From positions 1,751,001 through 1,815,000 of the forward strand of contig CM076263.1 of assembly GCA_038380795.1 (NCBI GenBank): a DNA stretch of 64,000 nucleotides, in the 5' to 3' direction. The stretch comes from Pyrocephalus nanus (lineage: Eukaryota > Chordata > Aves > Passeriformes > Tyrannidae). Position numbers and translations under genes: made by a program. Below, one piece after another: positions 44,285 through 55,963 of this stretch. Position 1 is the first letter of the stretch; every line of letters begins with the position of its first letter. A model generated the notes under the pieces. The model was given only the letters and a program-made list of their open reading frames with translations. It searched no databases and was not told the DNA's origin.

Positions 44285-46556
44285 ATGCAGACAAGGTGTT
44301 GCTTTGCAAGCTGCTGTGTCCCTGACTTGCCCTTGCCGTGGGGAGCAGCTGCAGTGAAGGATCCGTAGAGGGAAGGAGAATTTAGCCAGAAGTTAAAGCT
44401 GAAGCCCAGCACTGCTCCTGGGAAACACGGATCCATCCCCTGCCCTGGTGCTGGGAGGAGGTTGTGCATCGTCCTTAGCAGAGCTGATGAGCCTCTGGAA
44501 GGAAGCCAGGGCACTGCAGGAGTTTTTGCAGCGTTCCCCAGGAATTTTGTCCCGAACGTGGGCATGCTGACAGCGGCCTGCACTGAGCTCTTTGCCCCCT
44601 TGCTGATCACTTGTGGCTTCTGAATGGCAAACGAGCCATTAGTCCTCAGCAGTGGCAGTTCCTTGTCAAGCTAATGATCTGAGCAGGGCTGGGGCTAAGG
44701 AAGGAGGTCGTGCTGGAGTGCACAAGGTCAGAGTAGCTGGATGCTCTTGAAAGCTGATGGACTCATTAGCTGCAGGGAAATCCCCTTCCTGGGGCTGATC
44801 GTGGCCCTGGTGCTGGTCTGCAGCCACCCCGTGCTCCCACCTGTGCTCCATGCATTGCCCTACTGCCTAAATGTCCTCAGACTGGTGCTGGTAGAAGCAC
44901 GAGAAGGAAAATTAGAGGCCACCACAAAGGTTACCCTTCGTGGTTTTCCCCCATTCCTTGGGGGTGTGTGCACAGCAATTATCTTACCAGTTCAATAGGC
45001 TGGGTAGGGTGCTCGGAGCCCCTCGGTTCCTCCATCCTGGGACAGTCATCCAGGTGTCAGCCTCCCTTGAAAAATGTTGTTGGCACCTTCCCATGAAAAT
45101 AATGAGAGCGAGAATCCCATAAAGGCTGACTCAAGGTCAGTGGCTCCATCTAAAAGTAATGAGTGGGTGGGAGAGGGATCCTAGTTGCTTCCCTGTGTCA
45201 TGAATACTAGGAAATAGTACTGGTGGACCCTGCCCTGGTAAACCCATTGCAGGGGCTGCCTGGAGAAGGAAGGAAATTGAGAGACTACACACAAGTGGCC
45301 GTTCCCTTGCTTTGCAACCCACTAAGCCTTGGCATAGAGGTCCCCTTTCCCTTGCAGCTTCCATGGGTTGACCCTGGCCAAAACTCAGGTGTAAACCCAG
45401 GTTTAAGGACAAGGTGTGAGCTGGTGGTGCCGTTTTGGGGGAAATACCCCAGGTGGTCACTTCTTTGGCATGCAAGTGCTGCATCTCCATCCGACTGCTG
45501 CACCACACGAGCCATTTCCAGCTGTGCACTCCCATATCACATGTGCCATGGTGGTCTTCCTCTCTGCCCTTACCCAGGAGGAGACCTGGGCCACCCCCCC
45601 AGGCTGTACCAGGGGATCTCAGGACCCCGTTAATATGATGGCTGCCTGCTGGTGGGGGTCTCAGTCCTTGAGGTTGTGCTGAAATGGAGTCAGGTCCCCC
45701 AAACCACCCTCCTGCTGATCTCCTTCATCAACCCTGAGTCCTGCCCACCTCCAGGCAGGCTGCTGGGCCACCTCATCCCTCAACAACCACGCTGTAGGTA
45801 ACCTGTGTTATCAGCCACCGGTGTGTTTTGTCGTCTCCTCCGGCACGTGCTGGTGACAGCTCCACTCACCTGACACTTCCCACATGGAGGTGTTAGCTTC
45901 CTGTTTGGAAATGCCAGCCTGTTGGGAGACACTGTCTCTCTCATGCGCAAGTGGTGGCCAGGAGCTTCTGTAGGGCTCCATTCCTCCAAAGTTTTTCCCA
46001 AGCTAAGAGGGACAGGAGGTTTTTACGGGCAGAGCTTGGGTTGGGGGGAATGGTCACACGCCTTCCCCCTCTGCACCCCAGCACCTCTGGGATGTGGGTT
46101 TGTTGCAGGCACCCCTGTAGGTACCATCATCTCTGACAACTGAGCTGTGGTTTCAGGATGCCCCAGGAAGCTGATAATCCCACAGGGACCGAAGCATAAT
46201 GTTTAGCTGGGGGGGTGGGATGGGCGAAGCAGCCAAAGCTGTTTGGATGTGATCTGTTTCCGGAGTGTTCATCTCACAGCTGTCACAGGAGATGTGATAC
46301 AGTGGGAGGACGGGGTGGGTTTGCACCTCCATGGCACGGTGTTGCTAGGTGATCTTGTGGTACAGGGGAGGGTGATGAGCAGATGAACTGACCGTGGAAA
46401 CACGTGTGGTGGGAGAGCAGGAGCAGGCCTGCCTCGGTGTTTCCTCAGTTTGCCGGCAGAAGGTGTCTCCAGAGCTGGCCTTTCTTAGCCAGACACTCAG
46501 TCCTGGATCTGATGAAGGCTTTTGTTTTGTTTCTTTCTCTCTCTGTTGTTCCTTAG
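44285..46556. other. Unique noncoding DNA
   Basis: About 2.3 kb without recognised repeats. The open frames at 44197-44610(-), 45137-45535(-) and 45223-45633(+) overlap each other or a CR1 copy and show no domain. Confidence 0.45.
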
Positions 46557-46614
46557 GAAATGGTCAGAGGAGCGCAGGGAGCGTCGCCGATTTGAAACAG
46601 AACCAAGGGTCCTG
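46557..46614 (+). CDS. Candidate 58-bp internal coding exon (unidentified)
   Basis: A long pyrimidine tract (46527-46554) ends in TTAG at 46553-46556, a good splice acceptor. At 46615-46620 GTGAGT is an ideal donor. Between them one frame is open: after one leading base, 19 codons read KWSEERRERRRFETEPRVL, very basic and acidic and unlike the simple or CR1-derived frames elsewhere. The exon would join phase 2 to phase 0. I do not recognise the protein, and no other exon is found within the window. A short chance match to splice signals is the main alternative. Confidence 0.25.
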
Positions 46615-47409
46615 GTGAGTACTCACCTGGGTGAGCTTTGTGCGGAGAGCTGGCGGCTCCTGGCAAGCAGGACACAAATCGGGGTTGTCTTGATATCTTT
46701 CTGGGGTCCTGGGGGTCTGATCCTGCCCTTCAGTTAGCGGGAAAGGAGGTGGTTTGTCGCGCTGATAGAAGCATCTTTACCACCACCACCACCACCGCGA
46801 TTCTCTGCTGCCATCAGCGACCGAAACTCTTAACTGCTCTTCCCGTAAATCCGTAGAAGATGCTCTCATGAGCGTGTGTGTGCTGAGTGCTGCAGTGCTG
46901 GAGGGAGCAGGCGGCAGAGAACGCTGGCAGCTGCACGGGAATGCGCCGAGCAACAATATTTGTTAAAGCTTGGAGCGCTTTTGGCTGTCGTTGTTCTTGG
47001 CCCCGGCGCAGACCCAGTCACGGGGCTGCGATTCTGGGTGACATTTCAAGGTCCTCTCCAGACCTGTTTTTCTGCAGCTGTCACACAGGAGGCTGCGAAT
47101 TGGATGCCTTCCTAAAGGTCTTGAAGAGGGAGAAAGGAGAATCCTTTTTTTTTTTTTTTTTTTTTTTTAAATCATCTGAGCCGTTTCAGATGTGCCAGAG
47201 CCAAACCCCGAGTTGATGTTGCTGAACTGAGGTATTTCGCTCATCTTCTCGTGAGCAACTGCCTGGTTTGCACTGGCCAAACCCTCAGCAGGGCCGTGCT
47301 GTGAGTCCCCCACAGGTTCCCATCTGTCAGGGACTGAATCCCCACATCTCCCCTCCGGGCCCCACACTGCACATGTGTTATGGAGGATGAGGAGCATCCT
47401 GCTGCTGGG
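46615..47409. other. Unique DNA after the candidate exon, with a T-run
   Basis: A (CCA)n run lies at about 46778-46795, and an AACAATATTTGTT near-palindrome at about 46950-46962 in a repeat-free block. A run of about 25 T is at 47144-47168. Confidence 0.4.
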
Positions 47410-47625
47410 TTATCACAGAGTTACAGAACCACGATTTGGGTTGGAAGGGACCTTTAAAACTCGTCTAGTCCAATCCCCTTCCATGGGCAGGGACGTTTTC
47501 CAGGTTGCTCCAGGCCCCGTCCAACCTGGCCTTGGACACTTCCAGGGATGGGGCAGCCACGGTTTCTCTGGGCAACCTGTGCCAGGGCCTCCCCACCCTC
47601 TTCATAAATAGTTTCTTCCTATTTC
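47410..47625 (-). mobile_element. CR1 3'-end fragment, reverse
   Basis: Reverse copy: 'tatcacagagttacagaacc', 'ttccatgggcagggacgttt', 'ccaacctggccttggacact', 'ggcaacctgtgccagggcct', 'agtttcttcctatttct'. The 'ccactagnccag' phrase is deleted. Confidence 0.9.
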
Positions 47626-49114
47626 TCTAGGGTCTCTGGTGTCACCTGGACTGTGTGGATGTGTAGGAACAATGCTGGTGGTGGGTGAATCACAGGGAGA
47701 TCCAGATTTTAAGACACACCTCAGCTCCTATAGTATAAGCATGTGTTTAGAAGGGAGAATTTGACACAGTATGGTTTCAGGAACCTATCTTCAGGCATTT
47801 AAAAAGATAGAGGCCTTTTGTAGTTAGTGGAGATGTTTTTATCCCATGTTAAATCTGGTCTAGTTTGGGCAGCACTCTTGGATGAGCAGAAGCCTGTCCC
47901 TCTCCTCTGGCTGCAGGAGCAGCCCAGGTGAGGGGATGGTGTGTCTGCAGGGTCACCTCCTGGCAAGGCAATCAGGGAGGATGCTGAGACCTTGCTTTCC
48001 CCCAGCACCCCCTCAGCAGAAGAATCTGAGAGGTGATGCTTTGTTCCCAGGAATTATCTCTGCCTCCAAAAAAAGGTGCTATTCAGTGCCTGCAGGAAAA
48101 ACCAAACTCCCCTCTGGCTCCCACTCCTCCCACTGCTTCCCTGCTGCCTCTCTGCAATCAGCTAAAAAATAAACCCAGACTATCTCCCTGGGAGAAGCAA
48201 CCTTCTTGTCTGTAAACACGGAAGCCTGGAAGGCCACCAGCTGCAGAACTGAGTGCTATCACCAGCCTGGTGAGGCTGCTGGGCTGTGCTGCCCCACCCC
48301 AGGGAGCCCCTTGCACCCATCTTCTCCCAAATTCCAGCTGCATTTCCCCTCCCTGCACCCCAGCCCCTGCTCTCCTGGCAGAGATGGAGGATCAGTGTGT
48401 ATCTGGAGCACAGGATACTTTATCATGCCAGCTTTCCTGATTTACACCAGCAGGGGTTTGGTCCCTTGAGCTCCAGCAATCCTGAAGAGATTCAGCTTAT
48501 TAAACATCCGTTTGCACTGTCTTTAGCGTTAAATAATTGGCTCCTCAGCATATTTGAGTTGGAGGGTATCTAATAATGCTGTGAACTATCCATCATGCTC
48601 CATTATCATCTTTCCACTCCTGCACTGGCTGCCTCGTGTCAGCTCTGCCTGGGGTTTACAAATAGATTTCGTTTCTCCTGCAGTTTTCCTCCTTTTCTTC
48701 TGTCTCATCCTCTCAAAGGAGCCATTTCAGGCTCCTTAAAATTTGTGCAGACGCTCCCATCAGCATCTTTCTGCTGACTCGTGAGTGATGAGTCCCATCC
48801 ATGCGCTGGCTCCGCTCCTGCCGGAGCCCCCAAACAAAAACTCTCATTTAACACAGAGGAGTAGAATTGTTATCTCGATTGAAAGAATTTCAACCTGCAA
48901 ACTGATAAATCATCGCATTGTTGGAGCTTCCCTGTTGGCTCAGAGGATTTGTAGGACACACAATTATGACTTGTCAGCTGCCCTCCAGCAGGCCAGCACT
49001 GCAGCACTCACACACAGGGCACAAGCCCCATGTGTCCTGCTTGTATTTTAGTAAGGATGCTTAAGAGGGCTCCTAAAAAACCCTCCTAACTGGGTGGGTA
49101 GTGTGAGAGCTGAG
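47626..49114. other. Unique DNA with candidate regulatory block
   Basis: The 48480-49000 part is repeat-free and AT-rich ('agcgttaaataattggctcc' and 'gataaatcatcgcattgttg'). No gene is recognised. Confidence 0.35.
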
Positions 49115-49391
49115 AATAGGATAGGATAAGATAGGATAGGATAGGATAGGATAGGATAGGATAGGATAGGATAGGATAGGATAGGATAGGATAGGATAGG
49201 ATAGGATAGGATAGGATAGGATAGGACAGAATGGAATGGAATAGAATAGAACAGAATGGAATGGAATAGAATAGAACAGAACAGAACAGAACAGAACAGA
49301 ACAGAACAGAACAGAACAGAACAGAATAGAATAGAATAGAATAGAATAGAATAGAATAGAATAGAATAGAATAGAATAGAATAGAATAGAA
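49115..49391 (+). repeat. 277-bp compound pentanucleotide array
   Basis: Ordered blocks of one 5-bp theme. About 22 units of ATAGG (49116-49225, one ATAAG) come first, then mixed GAATG/GAATA/GAACA (to about 49275), then about ten ACAGA units (to about 49325), then about 13 ATAGA units (to 49391). It runs directly into the 3' end of a reverse CR1 copy. Confidence 0.96.
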
Positions 49392-49500
49392 TTAGAATAG
49401 TTTGGATTGGAAGTGGCCTTTAAAAGCCATCTAGTCCACCCCCACTGCAATAAGCAGCCACATCTTCAACTAGGCCAGGTTGCTCAGAGCCCTGTCCAGT
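49392..49500 (-). mobile_element. CR1 3'-end fragment, reverse
   Basis: Reverse copy that begins 'ttagaatagtttggattgg' directly after the pentanucleotide array. It continues 'aaaagccatctagtccaccc' and 'ctaggccaggttgctcagag', ending near 'ccctgtccag'. Confidence 0.9.
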
Positions 49501-51706
49501 CTTTATCATGTTATTTTTGGTACCTGTTGCTGCTGCTGCCATGCCAGCAATGGGAGTGATGCTCAGCATCCTTTTAAAATCAGGCTTGTGCTCATCTCTC
49601 TGAGTCTGCAGCATCCTGGAGGAGATGGACGTGTTGGGAGGTTGTATCCTTGTGGATCAGATTTGCTTTTAGAGCAGATGCACATATTCCCATTTTTACA
49701 GGCTCTGAAGCTGCTGGTGGATGTTTTGCCAGTTTCAGGAAAGACATGGCTAGATTTTTCTCATGAAAAATTAACTTCTTCCTTTTTATATGGCTTAAGA
49801 AATGGTCTTCCCAGTGAAATTTTGGGATTATCAAGACTGGTTTTAGGGTGACAGACTGGGATTGCGTACGAAGACATAGCACTGAGGCAGGCAAGTAGAG
49901 CCATAAAAAAAGGACCAGTCTCTCTTACAAACATCTTCCCACATAGTCTGAACACTCCTTTTCTGAGTTGTTCTAGACACATCTTTTTCTTCTAGGGCAT
50001 AAAACATGCAAGGCGAATTCCAGCAGCTTCAACCCATTTAGGAGCTCTCCAGTCCATACATGAAATCCTTCTACCCAGTCATTTCTAGATCACCCTTTAA
50101 AAAAAATCTCTCCCAGTTCTAACCCGTCAAGGAGAGATTAAAATCCCTTCAATAGCCACCTGCTTCTTCTGTTAAAAACATGTCGGTGTGATTGTCCAAA
50201 GGACAAAAACACTGAATTTTGCACTGAGATGTGTTTGGTTTTGCAAGGATAGGTTTCACTTTGCATCCCTCTCTGGGCCAGAGCCATCTCTGAGTGAGCT
50301 TGCAGCAAAGAGAAAAAAAGAGGGAAACCCCCACCTGTAAACACAGCAAGTCACTGTGCAGCAAGGGGTATCAATTCTGGTTGACACGTGGAGGAGACCA
50401 TGTGGTGTAAAATCCCACAACACCTTCAGCAGAGGCAGAGATCTGGTTACTTGAGACGTTTGCAGTGTCTTAAGGACCACAAGTTTTACTTCTCCAGGAG
50501 AGGCGTCCCCGTAAGACAAGAACCCTCACTGATTCCTGCCCCTCTGCCCTAATGCCATCACTCTCCCCCTTTTGCAGACCCTCGTAATGGCATTCACGGT
50601 CACTACACACGCACGCAAAAAAATACTTTATGTAGGGAAAATGAATCTGGCTTCAGCCGGCTCTCGCCTCCTGCCGCGGCTGCCTCCAGACCCCGGCTCG
50701 CCCAGGGTGAAATGGAAAGGGGAGTTAATGTAGCGGGGTCATTCCTCACCGCCGAATTGGTCAGCCGTCTACGGAGCCAATTTCTGCAGCTTTTCAGTGG
50801 CGTGGTAGGACCCCTGGGTAATATTTGCCTGAATGGAGCCCCGAGTGTTTAAGCTGTGTTGCCAGGAATGGCTGTTTTATCCTGTGCATCTGAGATTTCA
50901 ACTCATCAGACATGAAGCAGGTCAGGACTCTCGTGCCATTGTGTGCGTTACAGCGAACAGAACAGAATATGCTTGATAAAAGGGAGGACTTGAAAGAGAT
51001 GCTTCTTTAGACCTGAAACTTTCAAGTCCCACAATGCATCAAAGACCCCTCGTATAGACTTTGAAAGGGGCGAAAGGCATTGCCTAATATTTGGAGGAAA
51101 TGAATAATAAAAGCGTCCCAAGTGCCTGGAAACTAATTTAGGAGTGCACGTTGCACTGTATTGCCTCTGCTGGATCCGCTCCCCAGAAGAGTTGCCAACA
51201 AAAGATTTAAAAAAAAATAAAATAAAATTACGTTTGGAGACCAACTTTTCTGCCTTGAAATGCCCCCTTTTTTGTAATGTTTCCTGGTAAGAGTTACTTA
51301 TGAAAAGATGAAACACAGCCCGTGCTGCAAACACCAGGTCTCAAATGAAGCTTGGGAGCCCTTAAGGTTTCCCATCATTCCCCTCCCTGTCACAGCCTTT
51401 TGTTCCTTCATGTTGAAAGCACTGCTTGCGGGATGCTTGCAGGATGCTGAGGCACTACCTGCTCATGGAGTTTAGTCATATCTTAGGGGAAAAAAGGAAA
51501 AAAAAATAAAATCAACCTGTTTCTGTGGCCTCTGCTTTTGCTCCAGTACAACCACCTATGGGTACAGTTGGGACTGCTCTGTGGGTGACCCACTGCTCCT
51601 TGCAGCAGGAGCTGAGAGCTTGGTCCCATGCTGAAGGTATCAGTTATGTTCCTGGTATCCCCATGGATGCTGAAGGTGCTGTTTGAAGCCTGAGATACTT
51701 GTTGCA
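49501..51706. other. Unique DNA with candidate regulatory blocks
   Basis: The 50570-50900 block is repeat-free with moderate CpG ('cctgccgcggctgcctccag'). The 50940-51330 block is AT-richer ('tgcctaatatttggaggaaa'). No gene is recognised. The 128-codon frame at 50948-51334(-) crosses this block but shows no domain. Confidence 0.35.
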
Positions 51707-51835
51707 GAGTCACAGAATGGTTTGGGTTGGAAGGGACCTTAAAGGCTATCCGGTTCCAGCCCCTCTTCCATGGACAGGGACACCTCCCACTATACCAGGT
51801 TGCTCCAGGCCCCCATCCAACATGTCCTTCCTTCC
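51707..51835 (-). mobile_element. CR1 3'-end fragment, reverse
   Basis: Reverse copy: 'gagtcacagaatggtttggg', 'ttccatggacagggacacct', 'ccactataccaggttgctcc', ending around 'catgtccttcc'. Confidence 0.9.
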
Positions 51836-52413
51836 AGATGGCATCCACAAGGGTGTTTGGGCCCACGAAGGGCTCCGCTGTCCTCCTTGCTCTGCCCTTG
51901 CCCATCCCTGCTGCCTGCGTTCGTCACATCGAGTTCCACTTCTGCCTTCTGTGGAGATCAGTTAAATTTGAGTGCTTTCTTACCTGCTTCTCCCCCAGGC
52001 CACGATTAATTGAGGGCAGGGGGGCAGGCAGGAGTGCTCAGGCAATATTTACAAGAAGAAGGGGATGTTAATGGGTCACTGTGGCCAGACCGGTGGGGGA
52101 TGGAGATGATGGGCAGTGGGGGGGGGGGGGCAGTGAATCTCCTGCCAGCCCCAGGGATGATTAAAACCTCAGCTTTTTGTCCAAGTCAATTAAAATTGGA
52201 CTCCCCTCACAGCCCTCCACCTCCTGGTGCTGTGGCTGCTGTTTCAGTGGGACCTTCTGTAGTGGGAGAAGAGTGGGATATTAGGGTGGAGGAGGATGCC
52301 TGTGAGTTATTACTCACTGCAAGGCTGGGGGATGGACAACTTTTAGCAAAATAATGTTTTCTGTCCTCAGAGCTCTGTTAGGCTGGGCCCAATTATTTTA
52401 ATTATCAGATATC
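51836..52413. other. Unique noncoding DNA with a G-run
   Basis: An uninterrupted run of 13 G lies at 52118-52130. No gene is recognised. Confidence 0.45.
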
Positions 52414-52577
52414 AGAAAGGTGGTGGATGCCCCAACCCTGGATGTGTTCGGGGCCAGGTTGGGCAGGGCTCAGAACAGCCTGGTCTAGTGGAAGGTGTCC
52501 CCGCCCATGGAAAGGGGGCTGGGCTAGATGGCCTTTAAAGGTTGATTTCCAACCCAAGCCGTGGTTCTGTGGGTCTG
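52414..52577 (+). mobile_element. CR1 LINE 3'-end fragment
   Basis: Forward copy, diverged: 'aaaggtggtggatgccccaa', 'gatgtgttcggggccaggtt', 'ctggtctagtggaaggtgtc', 'gggctgggctagatggcctt', ending 'ccaacccaagccgtggttct'. The 5' border abuts 'attatcagatatcag' without a recognisable junction. Confidence 0.88.
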
Positions 52578-54396
52578 TTTAGCATTTCTCCACGGCGTCC
52601 TTCATGAACAGGGTGTGTGCAGTCGTTGGTTCAAGGCACTGGTGGTCTCAGCCACAAAACCCAGTTGGCAGGTGAGGCACAGAAGGTGGTGCACAGGGGT
52701 GACACACCAGTTCCCAGCCTTTCCCCCACCTTTTTCCTTTAACCCCAGAGGGCCAGGCGGCAAAAGCCTGGCCCGTCTTTGATAAAACAGTAATCGTAAA
52801 CCAGGATGATTTCTCATGTAAAGGGGCTTGGCAGCACTGTGAGGGGGAGGTTCATGCCCCGACTTAACGACACATCAGTGCCCGGGGACTTTTTAGTCTT
52901 GTGCTTGGGTTTTATGATCCGTGTTACTTCCCCTTTTAATTTTTATTGCCTCGCTTTAGTTTTTGATACAGTTCTGGAAGCACCTCGGTGGGCAGGGACG
53001 GCTCTGCCATCACTGACTGTCACCTTGTGGCTTGACCCGCATTTCAGGGAGGAGCAGAGGGGCTGGATGTGGGCTCACCAGCCCTTTAGTGGTGACACCC
53101 CTGCCTGTGTCAGGCCCTGCCTGCCACTGCTGAGAGCTCAGAGGTGGGTCCTGCTGATCTCCAGTGCAGCCACGTCTGGCATTGCTGCTGGCTGACCCTG
53201 GTTTCTCCCTCCCAGAAGATCAGGTGATGTTTTCTTCTCTTCTGTGTGTGCCATCCTTGCTGTAGTCCTGTTTCTGGTTTGCCACCCATTGCAGAGAGAA
53301 ACAAAATTTTCTCTAGCATTATTCTGATGCATAGTGGTAGCAAAATGTGGACTATGAGGTTCATCTGGGAAATCTTAACACCTCAGAGGCGCAGGGGGTC
53401 ATCCACACTCTCCTGAGCTGAAGCCCTCAAACCCACTTCTTTCAGGTCCACTAGTGACTCTTGTCTCAGAATAGCTCTGGATAAGATGTGCTGTCAGGGG
53501 AGGCGAAGGGAAGGGATTTATTTAGCTTGACTGGGAAGCTGGCACTGTCCAAACTTTATGGTAATGGGGTGACTTCTGTTACAGAGACAGTCAGATTGGA
53601 TGGGTTGGCACCTCAGTGTGAAGGGATGTCTGCCCTGGGTGTCTCCTGAGGCTCACTCCACGCCAGCTGATAACCCATGTCATTTAGGAGAGGTTTTACT
53701 CCTTGCTGCTTGGCATTTCTGCTCACTGCTGCAGGACAGATCCAAACCCCACTGGCATCGGGAGAGATTTTCTCTGACTTCAGCTGTGTCCATCCTCCCA
53801 GAAAGAAGATGTGACACAACTCCTGTGTAATGGTTTATTCCTGGTGACAAGTGCACCTTCCCCAGTGACCTTTCACACCGTGGAATGGAGGGAGTGGGGT
53901 GCTGGTCCCCTCCCAGGCAGCCCAAGAGCAGGGCTGTCAGAGCCAAGGAGCTTGCACGCCGTTAAGAGAAATCCTCCCCTCAGTACCCAAGGGACCTGAG
54001 TGCTGGTTCAAAAGGTTGCAGAGCACTGTCAGCTCCTGTTTGGGGCTGCTGTGCTGAAGGGAGATCCTGCCAAGGAGGTCACAGGCTGAAGCAAGCTGAA
54101 TTTGAAGGAACTGTGGTTTGAAATGATCTTTTAGGTTTGTCAGCCCCGTCAGAATTTAACTCGTGTAAAGGCAGACAGAAGCTTGGGGTGCATGGGGTTG
54201 GATAACCAGTCAGCCAAGGGTGGGTGTCCTTCCAGGTGACACAGCTGGGCCCTGGGTTTTCTCCAGCAGGACAGTTTATCTGCAGCAAGTGATAAAGTGC
54301 CGTTGGCCACAGGAAAGGAGGGAACAAGGACATCAACTCCAGCTATGAGTTTGCCAAACTGCTGAGATCCTTCTGACAGCAGGAGAGTGGTTGGGG

Positions 54397-54461
54397 TCCA
54401 TCCATCCACCCATCCATCCATCCATCCATGCATCCATCTGTCTGTCCATCCATCCATCCAC
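54397..54461 (+). repeat. (CATC)n tetranucleotide repeat
   Basis: CATC units are interrupted by CACC, ATGCATC and TGTCTGTC variants, so the array is imperfect and partly decayed. Confidence 0.92.
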
Positions 54462-55146
54462 TCACATAGTTTCCAGACCATAGGTATCCTTCCCCATGCA
54501 TGTGGATACACCCGTTTCTGCCCTCCTCAGTAGATCTGAAATTTGCTCCGGGTTTCTTTTTCAAAACACTCTGTTAATAAAATTGGAATGCCAAAGCAGC
54601 AGAGCCTGGCAAAAATAAGGGGGAATACTCCTTGGCATGGAAAAATATCCCCAACACAACAAAAGCCCAGTTTGTTCTGGTGGGGCAGAGAGAACCCAAC
54701 AACGTGCCTTTTGTTGTGCAGTTCACATATGTTGCTATATTGATGCCTGAGATATATTACTGAAACTTTGTCATCATTTCTTCCCCTTGTGCTCAGAGAA
54801 GTGGTAGTTTCAAAGTGGCATCATCCCTTCTGGCTCCCTGAGAGCTGATTCTCACAGGACAGGTGGGTTGGGAACTGCAGTCTGCATTTCATCGCCTACC
54901 AGAAGTCCCATCCGTCAGTGGGAGCTGCACAGTCCTCCTCTGCTACCAAAATTATTTATTTTGACCTGTCATTAGGGATATTCATGCAGCAGGAGTGGGA
55001 ATGATCTCTGCTTTGTGAGTTTTACAAGCCCATTTTGTATTTGTCTTGGTGGTAGAGGAGCAGTAAAGAGCTCTGCGATCGCGCCTGTTACGATAAGTGA
55101 GTTTTGGAAGAGGTTTTCTGTCTGATAGTCCATCTAAAAGCGTGGG

Positions 55147-55287
55147 GAAATGCCATTCTAACGGCTGTTAAAACACAATTGCTCGCTGATTTACACAGTC
55201 AAGGAGCACTTCTTTACTGGGAGATGTACACCGAATAAAAGCAGTTCAAGTGGTGCTTTTAATAAATAGATAATGGAATGGCATTTC
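55147..55287. repeat. 12-bp inverted repeat, 117-bp spacer
   Basis: GAAATGCCATTC at 55147-55158 and its exact reverse complement GAATGGCATTTC at 55276-55287 flank AT-rich unique DNA containing GCTTTTAATAAATAGATAATGG. About one such pair at this range is expected by chance in a window of this size. Confidence 0.6.
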
Positions 55288-55549
55288 ATCTTCCGCTCTA
55301 ATCCGTTACGTTAGCACAAGGTAGTGCATCCCTCTGATAGATTCTGAGATACCAGAAACTGAAAGTCAAACCACTTTCTTTCTGTGTCTTTGAGGCCAAA
55401 TTGCACACTGGTGAAAGGCACTGGGTTTGCAGTGAACTGGAGCTTTTTTTTCCCATGGATGGGTTTTAAGTTGGGTCTCACTGGGCTGGTGTTCAGGGCA
55501 CTGATCACAGAACCCGAGAATATCTCAGGTTGCATGTCCAGAGAAGGAA

Positions 55550-55963
55550 AGGCAGCTGGGGAAGGGGATGGAGCAGCAGGAGCGGCTGAGGGAGCTGGGG
55601 GGGCTCAGCCTGGAGAAAAGGAGGCTCAGGGGGGACCTTCTGGCTCTGCAACTCCCTGACAGGAGGGGGGAGCCAGGGAGGGGATCAGGCTCTGTTCCCA
55701 GGGAACGAGGGACAGGAGGAGAGGAAGCAGCCTCAAGTTGTGCCAGGGGAGGTTTAGATTGGATATTGGGAAAATTCCTTCACAGAAAGTGCTGTTTCAC
55801 ATTGGCACAGCTGCCCAGGGCAGTGTAGGAGTCCCCATCCCTGGAGGGATTTAAAAGCCACGTGGATGTGGCACTGGGGGACATGGATTAGTGACAGCCC
55901 TGACAGTGCTGGGGAATGGTTGGACTTGATGACCTCCGAGGGCCTAAATAGTTCTGTGATTCT
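55550..55963 (+). mobile_element. CR1 LINE fragment of a distinct subfamily
   Basis: Forward copy of about 410 bases: 'cggctgagggagctgggggg', 'cagcctggagaaaaggaggc', 'ggggaccttctggctctgca', 'tgtgccaggggaggtttaga', 'cttgatgacctccgagggcc', and tail 'gttctgtgattcta'. The encoded remnant keeps the LSLEKRRLRGDLLAL end of the reverse-transcriptase ORF. The wording matches the reverse copies at 22938 and 44107. Confidence 0.92.

Larger units (their letters stand above)
52578..55549. other. Unique DNA with CATC repeat and inverted repeat
   Basis: Holds a (CATC)n run at 54397-54461 and a repeat-free block at about 55030-55330 with a perfect 12-bp inverted pair (listed separately). No gene is recognised in almost 3 kb. 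Confidence 0.4.

Noticed and set aside
49115..49391. Regular short-period array as a CRISPR array or telomeric repeat
   Set aside because: There are no spacers between units, the unit is five bases and is not TTAGGG. It is a microsatellite in animal DNA.
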